This document shows positions 1 to 4,341 of a DNA stretch of 5,565 nt, piece by piece. Every line of letters starts with the position of its first letter. The stretch's first letter is position 1. Source of the DNA: Acidimicrobiales bacterium (GTDB lineage: Bacteria; Actinomycetota; Acidimicrobiia; Acidimicrobiales; SHLQ01); the NCBI GenBank assembly GCA_013002375.1, contig JABDJW010000183.1, positions 1 through 5,565 of the forward strand, given 5' to 3'. The notes beneath the pieces are model-generated. The model worked only from the letters and a program-made list of their open reading frames with translations. It searched no databases and had not been told where the DNA came from. The translations under genes were made by a program, and so were the position numbers.

Positions 1-8
1 GCCCAGGA

Positions 9-1121
9 CTAGCCGATGGCGATGTCGGCGGCCACGTACGGCAGGTCGAGTGAGTCCGCCACCGCGTCCTCGGTGAGCTGCCCGGCATGGACGTTCAGGC
101 CCCGCCGCAGGTGAGGATCCGAGCGCAGCGCGTCGAGCGGCCCGCCGGCCAGTTGGGCGATGCGGGGGAGCGTGGCGTTGTTCAGGGCCAGGGTGGAGGT
201 GCGAGGAACGGCGCCGGGCATGTTGGCCACGCAGTAGTGGACGACGCCATCGACGATGTACACCGGGTTGGTGTGGGTCGTGGGGTGTGCCGTCTCGATC
301 GAGCCACCCTGGTCGATGGCGACATCGACGACGACCGACCCCGGCCGCATGCGGCTGATCATGTCGGCCGACACCAACTTGGGGGCGGCTGCGCCGGGCA
401 CCAGGACGGCGCCGATCACGAGATCGGCATCGACGACGTACTGATCGAGTGTTGCTGCGGTCGAGTACACGGTGCGCAGACTCGGACCGAAATGGTTGTT
501 GAGGTCATCGAGCACGGCCGGGTTGCGGTCGAGCACCGTGACGTCGGCACCCAGCCCGACTGCCATCATGATGGCATTGCGGCCCACTTGGCCGCCGCCG
601 ATCACGGTGACCTTGGCCGGCGCCACTCCCGGTACGCCGCCGAGCAGCAGACCAGCGCCACCGGCGGGAGCTTCGAGGTAGTGCGCACCGGCTTGGATCG
701 AGAGGCGACCGGCGACCTGGGACATCGGCGCAAGCAGGGGCAGGCGACCCTCGTCGTCGGTGATCGTCTCGTAGGCAATCGCGGTGCACCCGCTGGCCAT
801 GAGCTCCTCGGTCTGCGGCCGGTCGGCGGCGAGATGGAGGAACGTGAACAGTGTGTGATGCGGCTGCAACATCGCCCGCTCGACGGCTTGCGGTTCCTTG
901 ACCTTCACGATCATCTCGGCCGAGGCGAAGACATCAGTGGCGTCCGGTACCAATTTGGCGCCCACGGCCTCGTACTCGTGGTCGGTGAAACCGGAGCCGT
1001 CGCCGGCCCCGGACTGCACGATGACCGAATGGCCGCGGCTGATCAGGTCGTGCGCGCTGCCCGGCGTCAGGCCGACCCGGCGTTCGGATTCCTTGATTTC
1101 GGTCGGTACCCCGATGATCAC
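9..1121 (-). CDS. ald: Alanine dehydrogenase (NAD-dependent)
   Basis: A 370-residue cytoplasmic enzyme that interconverts L-alanine and pyruvate plus ammonium with NAD+/NADH, used to catabolise alanine or to reoxidise NADH. Length and numbering match the well-studied mycobacterial enzyme (about 371 aa). Expected active-site residues fall at the usual positions: Arg15 (ERRVG), Lys75 (KVKEP), His96 (FLHLA) and Asp270 (VDVAIDQGG). The NAD-binding Rossmann loop is VIGGGQVGRNA at about 173-183, with acidic Asp198 ending the second strand (VTVLDRN). The motif YCVANMPGAVPRTST at about 296-310 is typical of the family. The start is GTG at 1121, chosen because GGAGGTGAT lies seven bases upstream and the next residues (MIIGVPTEIK) are the normal N terminus. 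It is divergent from an Lrp/AsnC regulator, as ald is from aldR in mycobacteria. The gene is complete and its stop is TAG at 9-11. A transhydrogenase alpha subunit is the main alternative, but the length and the catalytic set favour Ald. Confidence 0.96.
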   Translation of the reverse strand: MIIGVPTEIKESERRVGLTPGSAHDLISRGHSVIVQSGAGDGSGFTDHEYEAVGAKLVPDATDVFASAEMIVKVKEPQAVERAMLQPHHTLFTFLHLAADRPQTEELMASGCTAIAYETITDDEGRLPLLAPMSQVAGRLSIQAGAHYLEAPAGGAGLLLGGVPGVAPAKVTVIGGGQVGRNAIMMAVGLGADVTVLDRNPAVLDDLNNHFGPSLRTVYSTAATLDQYVVDADLVIGAVLVPGAAAPKLVSADMISRMRPGSVVVDVAIDQGGSIETAHPTTHTNPVYIVDGVVHYCVANMPGAVPRTSTLALNNATLPRIAQLAGGPLDALRSDPHLRRGLNVHAGQLTEDAVADSLDLPYVAADIAIG

Positions 1122-1128
1122 CAGATCA

Positions 1129-1133
1129 CCTCC
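1129..1133 (-). promoter_or_regulatory. Strong Shine-Dalgarno of ald
   Basis: Read on the minus strand this is GGAGG followed by TGAT, a near-perfect match to the 16S rRNA anti-Shine-Dalgarno. Seven bases separate it from the GTG at 1121. It decides the non-ATG start of ald: a GTG lying inside the motif runs into a stop two codons later. It is the strongest ribosome binding site in the window. Confidence 0.85.
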
Positions 1134-1161
1134 GTTGTCGCTCGCGGCGCAGGGCGCCCGT

Positions 1162-1174
1162 TACCGAAACGGTA
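1162..1174 (-). promoter_or_regulatory. TACCG-AAA-CGGTA dyad with candidate ald -10 box
   Basis: A perfect inverted repeat of five-base arms around AAA lies 41 bases upstream of the ald start codon. On the minus strand its first six bases (1174 to 1169) read TACCGT, which fits the TANNNT pattern of actinobacterial -10 elements. That would give an ald transcript starting near 1162 with a leader of about 40 bases containing the strong Shine-Dalgarno. No convincing -35 hexamer is present at 16-18 bases. The dyad could instead be an operator for a dimeric regulator. The repeat is seen; its function is inferred. Confidence 0.35.
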
Positions 1175-1192
1175 CGCCATCGACCGCGCCGC

Positions 1193-1250
1193 GTGATTGC
1201 AAATGTGATTGATTTGTCTCGACTTGGCGCCGATAGATTGCGTAATCTCT
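1193..1250. promoter_or_regulatory. Putative Lrp/AldR operator and promoter region
   Basis: This AT-rich patch sits in an otherwise GC-rich divergent intergenic region. It contains GTGATTG twice at a 12-base step (1193-1199 and 1205-1211), the inverted repeat CAAAT-N7-ATTTG (1200-1216), GATTGC twice at a 41-base step (1195 and 1236), and the dyad AGATT-GCGT-AATCT (1235-1248). Bases 1207-1220 (GATTGATTTGTCTC) fit the GA-N2-NWW/WWN-N2-TC pattern that I recall, without checking, as the published AldR site in mycobacteria. TAGATT (1234-1239) and TAATCT (1243-1248) are candidate -10 boxes for the regulator, so bound protein could autoregulate. Lrp-family octamers bind several phased sites, which fits the helical spacing. 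Confidence 0.55.
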
Positions 1251-1277
1251 CCATCGTCTGTAAAAAAGCTGCGTAAT
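1239..1277 (+). repeat. Direct repeat TGCGTAAT, two copies 31 bp apart
   Basis: Identical eight-base copies lie at 1239-1246 and 1270-1277. The second overlaps the ATG of the regulator gene. The 31-base step is close to three helical turns, so both copies face the same side of the DNA. Between them is a run of six A residues (1262-1267) that could bend the DNA. This is consistent with cooperative regulator binding, but a chance repeat is possible. Confidence 0.4.
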
Positions 1278-1752
1278 GATCGACCTCGACACAATCGACC
1301 GCCACATTCTCAATCAGTTGCAGGCCGACGCCCAGCTGACCAATGCCGACCTCGCGGACCGCATTGGGTTGTCCGCATCGGCGTGTCTGCGACGGGTCAA
1401 ACGGCTCGAGGCGTCGGGGGTGGTCGCCGGCTACGTCCTGCTGGTCGAACCCCTGGCGATCGACCGGGCCCTCGATGTCTTCGTGGAGATCACCCTCAAC
1501 TCCCAAAGCGAAACGGTGCTCGATGCCTTCGAGCAGGCGGTCGGGGAGTGCCCCGAAGTCATGTCGTGCCACCTGATGGCGGGCGACTTCGATTATCAGC
1601 TGCACCTCGCGGTGGCCGACACCGCTGACTACGAGCGAATTCACAAGCAGTATCTGTCGCGCTTCCCCGGGGTTGATCGCATCCGCTCGGCCTTCGCCAT
1701 TCGCACGGTGTATGCCACCACCAAGCACGTCCTGGAAACGCCCGCCCCCTGA
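1276..1752 (+). CDS. aldR: Lrp/AsnC family transcriptional regulator, probable alanine-responsive regulator of ald
   Basis: A 158-residue DNA-binding protein of normal Lrp/AsnC length. The N-terminal winged helix-turn-helix covers about residues 4-50 (LTNADLADRIGLSASACLRR, then VKRLEASGVV). The C-terminal RAM effector domain covers about 66-148, with the conserved GDFDYQL segment at 103-109 that lines the amino-acid pocket and PGVDRIRSAFAIRTV near the end. Such proteins form dimers to octamers and bind an amino acid at the dimer interface. Head-to-head placement with alanine dehydrogenase is the mycobacterial aldR/ald arrangement, so L-alanine is the likely effector; that is inference from context. 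The start is fixed: an in-frame TAA at 1261-1263 leaves ATG 1276 as the only nearby start. No Shine-Dalgarno is visible, and the start codon overlaps a repeat that may be an operator. Family confidence is high; the name aldR is probable. Confidence 0.93.
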   Translation: MIDLDTIDRHILNQLQADAQLTNADLADRIGLSASACLRRVKRLEASGVVAGYVLLVEPLAIDRALDVFVEITLNSQSETVLDAFEQAVGECPEVMSCHLMAGDFDYQLHLAVADTADYERIHKQYLSRFPGVDRIRSAFAIRTVYATTKHVLETPAP

Positions 1753-1774
1753 GGGTGCGCCATACTTGAGCATG
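1751..1774 (+). promoter_or_regulatory. Ambiguous start region of the cation transporter
   Basis: GAGGG at 1751-1755 overlaps the regulator's stop codon. It is too far (16 bases) from ATG 1772 but is ten bases from an in-frame TTG at 1766, which would add only two residues (Met-Ser) before the ATG. Alternatively CATACT at 1761-1766 resembles a -10 box five bases before ATG 1772, which would suit leaderless transcription. Both readings are weak and neither is excluded. Confidence 0.25.
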
Positions 1775-2677
1775 GCTGGGTCTGCACATCACCATCACGC
1801 CCACGGTGGCGCGGCGGACGAACCCCAAACTGCCCGCATCGCGATCGCGGCCACTGCCAACGTCAGCTTTGCCGTTGTTCAGGTCGTCGTCGGTCTCGCC
1901 ATTGGTTCGGTCGTGGTGCTGGCTGATGCGGCGCACCAGGTCGTGGACGCGTGCGGGTTGGTCATCGCACTCGGTGCCGCCTTGCTGGCTCGCCGCAGCG
2001 CGGATGGATCGATGTCGTTCGGCTGGGGGAAGGCGGACGCGCTCGGCGGGTTCGTGTCGTCGCTGTTGTTGCTCGCCTCGATCGTCTGGATCGGCTATGA
2101 ATCGATCGAACGGCTGTCGAATCCGCCCGATATCGAAGGCTGGGGGGTGATCGCCATCGGTGTGGCCGGTTTGGTGGTGAACGGCGGCAGTGTGTTGTTG
2201 CTCGATCATTCGCACGAGCACCTGTCGATCCAAGCCGCTCGGCTTCATCTCATCACCGACTTGGTCGGGTCGGTCCTGGTCGTCGTGGCGGGCGTCATCC
2301 TGGCCGGCACCAACGCGGCGTGGATCGATCCGGTGGCGTCGCTGGTCTTGTGTGCGCTGATCCTGCGCGCGTTGTACACGATGTTTCGCCGGACGGCCCA
2401 CGAGCTCTTGGATCGGGCCCCCGATGGACTCACCACCGATGTCGTCGCCACCGCGCTGGCCGGTCACGACGCAGTGCTCGACGTGCATCATGTCCACGTC
2501 CGGCCACTGGGCGCCGGCGCGGTGAGCGTTACCGCCCACGTGGTGGTCGGAGAGCAGAGCATGCACGACGCCCAGGGCCAGATCGACTCGATGAACGAGC
2601 TGCTCGCCGACGAACTCGGCGTGGCCCACAGCACGCTGCAGCTGGAGTGCCACGCCTGCGAATCAACGGTGCACTGA
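1772..2677 (+). CDS. Cation diffusion facilitator (CzcD/ZitB-like Zn2+ exporter)
   Basis: A 301-residue inner-membrane antiporter that exchanges divalent metal, most likely zinc, for protons. Six hydrophobic segments are visible at about 22-45, 47-73, 87-110, 121-145, 153-179 and 182-205. The metal-site motif HxxxD appears in helix 2 (His55-Asp59, ADAAHQVVD) and helix 5 (His159-Asp163, LHLITD); the histidine version favours zinc over the DxxxD form of iron/manganese relatives. FGWGKADALGGF after helix 2 and the ERLSNPP loop are family hallmarks. A His-rich start (residues 6-9 and 11) and the helix 4-5 loop DHSHEH (145-150) may collect metal. The cytoplasmic domain from about 207 ends with CHAC (293-296) and further histidines. 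It lies 19 bp after the regulator, so co-transcription is possible. ATG 1772 is preferred; TTG 1766 is the alternative. In-frame starts further upstream would run deep into the regulator gene and are unlikely. Confidence 0.92.
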   Translation: MAGSAHHHHAHGGAADEPQTARIAIAATANVSFAVVQVVVGLAIGSVVVLADAAHQVVDACGLVIALGAALLARRSADGSMSFGWGKADALGGFVSSLLLLASIVWIGYESIERLSNPPDIEGWGVIAIGVAGLVVNGGSVLLLDHSHEHLSIQAARLHLITDLVGSVLVVVAGVILAGTNAAWIDPVASLVLCALILRALYTMFRRTAHELLDRAPDGLTTDVVATALAGHDAVLDVHHVHVRPLGAGAVSVTAHVVVGEQSMHDAQGQIDSMNELLADELGVAHSTLQLECHACESTVH

Positions 2678-2702
2678 GACGATACTGAACCGGTGCCGAC
2701 CA

Positions 2703-2718
2703 AGGGCCTTTCTGCCCT
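2703..2718 (+). other. Weak hairpin in the gap before the CBS gene
   Basis: AGGGC (2703-2707) and GCCCT (2714-2718) form a five-base-pair stem around a six-base loop, 26 bases after the transporter's stop. No T-rich run follows, so it is not a canonical intrinsic terminator. It may attenuate read-through or mean nothing. Confidence 0.2.
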
Positions 2719-2741
2719 GCCCGAAATGGGAATGGTTCAAA

Positions 2742-2747
2742 TACCGT
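2742..2747 (+). promoter_or_regulatory. Candidate -10 box for a leaderless CBS-ligase-hydrolase transcript
   Basis: TACCGT matches TANNNT and ends exactly six bases before ATG 2754, the spacing expected when transcription starts at the A of the start codon. No Shine-Dalgarno lies in the ten bases before the ATG, which supports a leaderless reading. The same hexamer is the candidate -10 of ald. No clear -35 is seen. This would be the promoter of the three-gene unit 2754-5558. Confidence 0.4.
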
Positions 2748-2753
2748 CGAACC

Positions 2754-3173
2754 ATGAACGTCGATATCGAACAGATCATGCGTCAACCGGTGATGACCGC
2801 CAGCCCCCACCAGAGTGCCGGCCACGTACGGGCCCTGATGGCCGAGCACGGCATCTCGGCCCTGCCGGTGGTGAACACCGACGGTGAGCCGGTCGGGATG
2901 GTCACCGCCACCGATCTACTCGATGATCACGCCGACGGCGCGCCGATCAGCGGCTTCATGTCGGAGCCGGTATACACCGTGCCCCGGTACGAGGGCCCTC
3001 ACGTCGTCGCCCGCATCATGCGCAACCATCACCTGCATCACGTCGTCGTCACCGAACACAAGAAGGCGATCGGCATCGTCAGCGCGTACGATCTGCTGCA
3101 GCTGGTGGAGGATCACCGATTCGTCGCCAAGCCCGGTCCAACCCCTTCGAAGAAGTCCAAGCGCCGTTCCTAA
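2754..3173 (+). CDS. Small protein with two CBS domains
   Basis: A 139-residue soluble protein made almost entirely of a tandem CBS pair (Bateman module), a fold that binds AMP, ATP, SAM or similar ligands to sense energy or metabolite state. CBS1 spans about residues 5-57 (IMRQPVMTASP, HGISALPVV, GMVTATDLL); CBS2 spans about 66-118 (FMSEPVYTVP, HHLHHVVV, GIVSAYDLL). The GxVxxxD ends, with Asp54 and Asp113, are the usual ribose-contacting positions. After CBS2 only a short, basic tail remains (KKSKRRS), and there is no enzymatic or DNA-binding domain, so it probably acts on a partner. It lies 13 bp upstream of the ligase gene and is probably co-transcribed with it; regulation of that enzyme is one possibility, not shown by sequence. 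Five histidines in residues 92-102 are noticeable next to a metal exporter, but hydrophobic/His residues here are common in CBS pairs. Confidence 0.9.
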   Translation: MNVDIEQIMRQPVMTASPHQSAGHVRALMAEHGISALPVVNTDGEPVGMVTATDLLDDHADGAPISGFMSEPVYTVPRYEGPHVVARIMRNHHLHHVVVTEHKKAIGIVSAYDLLQLVEDHRFVAKPGPTPSKKSKRRS

Positions 3174-3174
3174 C

Positions 3175-3180
3175 GGCAGG
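3175..3180 (+). promoter_or_regulatory. Ribosome binding site of the ligase gene
   Basis: GGCAGG ends six bases before ATG 3187 and starts one base after the CBS gene's stop codon, supporting this start and polycistronic translation. The match to the consensus is moderate. Confidence 0.5.
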
Positions 3181-3186
3181 TAGAGC

Positions 3187-4341
3187 ATGCCGATCGAGTT
3201 CACCCGCAACGAGCGTCCAACCCTGGGCGTCGAGCTCGAGTTCCACATCGTCGATCGTGAGACCGGCGAGTTGGTGTCGGCGGCGGAGTCGTTGCTGGCC
3301 GAGATGGGCAAGGCCCACACCGGTGGCGAACACCCCAAGGTGAAACACGAGCTGTTCCAGAGCACGGTGGAAGTCATCACCGGCGTGTGCGAAACGCCGG
3401 CTGAGGCCCACGCCGATCTGCAGGCCACGATCGAGGAGATGCGGGCCATAGCCGACCCGCGCGGCCTGACCTTTGTCAGCTCGGGCACCCACCCCTTCGG
3501 CCTGGCTCGGGATCAGGTGGTGAGCCCGATCACGCGCTACCACGAGCTCGTCGACGCCATGCAGTGGCCGGCCCGCCGACTGTTGATCTGCGGGATGCAC
3601 GTCCATGTCGGCGTGCAAACCGGCGAGCAGGCGATCGCCGTCGTCAACGAGCTTCTTCGCCACTTGCCGCTGTTTTTGGCGCTGTCGGCGTCGAGTCCGT
3701 ACTTCGAGGGGGAGGACTCCGGACTGGCCTCGGCTCGTTCGAAGGTCTTCGAGGCGCTGCCCACCGCGGGCCTGCCGCCGCTGTTGTCGGGTTGGGTAGA
3801 TTTCGAAGCGTTCATGTCCACCTTGGTCGACTCGGGTTGTATCGACTCGATCCGGGAGGTGTGGTGGGATATCCGCCCGCACCCGGACTTCGGCACGGTG
3901 GAGCTGCGCATGTGCGATGCCGTGCCGACAGTGGCCGAGGCGACCGCCCTGGCCGGCTTGGCTCAAACCCTGGTCGCCTGGTGTGTGGATCGCCTCGATG
4001 CCGGGAACCTGCCCGAACCTCCCCGCGAATGGACGGTTCGGGAAAATCGCTGGCTCGCCGGCCGTTACGGCACCGAGGCCACCCTGATCGTCGAGGATGC
4101 GGAGAGTGGAAGATCGAGTCGTCGGCCGGTGCCGGATCTGGTGCGCGAGTTGGTCGTCGAGCTCGAACCGGTGGCCGAACGTCTGGGTACTGGGCCGGAG
4201 CTTCGTCGGGTGCTGCAGATCCTGGAGACCGGCACGAGCACGAACCGACAACGTAGCTTGGTCGAGCGCGGCGGTACGCTGCTGGAGGTGGTACACCACC
4301 TCGCTGCCGAGCTCGTAGCCGACGAGCCCAACGTCGTATGA
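3187..4341 (+). CDS. YbdK-type glutamate-cysteine ligase / carboxylate-amine ligase (GCS2 family)
   Basis: A 384-residue cytoplasmic ATP-dependent ligase of the GCS2 family, COG2170/YbdK branch, close to the usual length (about 370-390). The family joins the gamma-carboxylate of glutamate, or a similar acid, to an amine; E. coli YbdK has only weak gamma-glutamylcysteine activity, so the true substrate is open. Visible motifs: LGVELEFHIVD at 13-23, with metal-binding type Glu16 and Glu18; HELFQSTVEVITGVC at 54-68; SSGTHPF at 98-104; GMHVHVGV at 136-143; ASSPYFEGEDSGLASARSKV at 168-187; WWDIRPHPDFGTVELRMCDA at 226-245, the family signature; and RENRWLAGRYGTEATLI at 285-301. A ligase for glutathione is not expected in an actinobacterium, and no glutathione synthetase is present; gamma-glutamylcysteine for ergothioneine (EgtA role) is possible but EgtA is usually a different, longer branch. 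The stop overlaps the next gene's start. Confidence 0.92.
   Translation: MPIEFTRNERPTLGVELEFHIVDRETGELVSAAESLLAEMGKAHTGGEHPKVKHELFQSTVEVITGVCETPAEAHADLQATIEEMRAIADPRGLTFVSSGTHPFGLARDQVVSPITRYHELVDAMQWPARRLLICGMHVHVGVQTGEQAIAVVNELLRHLPLFLALSASSPYFEGEDSGLASARSKVFEALPTAGLPPLLSGWVDFEAFMSTLVDSGCIDSIREVWWDIRPHPDFGTVELRMCDAVPTVAEATALAGLAQTLVAWCVDRLDAGNLPEPPREWTVRENRWLAGRYGTEATLIVEDAESGRSSRRPVPDLVRELVVELEPVAERLGTGPELRRVLQILETGTSTNRQRSLVERGGTLLEVVHHLAAELVADEPNVV
4338..4341 (+). promoter_or_regulatory. ATGA stop/start overlap
   Basis: The ligase TGA (4339-4341) overlaps the amidohydrolase ATG (4338-4340) by the classic four-base ATGA junction. No strong Shine-Dalgarno precedes it, so the second gene is probably translated by re-initiation, tying the amounts of the two proteins together. 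Confidence 0.85.

Noticed and set aside
1152..1159. GGGCGCCC palindrome upstream of ald
   Set aside because: Short all-GC palindromes are expected by chance in this base composition, and it has no matching partner elsewhere in the control region.
87..1196. Long open frame on the plus strand opposite alanine dehydrogenase
   Set aside because: It lies antisense to a gene with a full set of active-site residues, and its translation is low-complexity, rich in Arg, Gly and His, with no recognisable domain. Such frames are common opposite GC-rich genes.
1787..1804. His-rich N terminus of the transporter as an engineered His tag
   Set aside because: His-rich N termini are natural in cation diffusion facilitators, and the surrounding sequence shows no vector-like features.
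1559..2653. Long minus-strand open frame opposite the regulator end and cation transporter
   Set aside because: The translation is rich in Arg, Asp, His and Gln with no family match, while the plus strand carries clear CDF motifs. Treated as a shadow.
2703..2718. Intrinsic terminator after the transporter
   Set aside because: The stem has only five pairs and no T tract follows, so it was recorded only as a weak hairpin.
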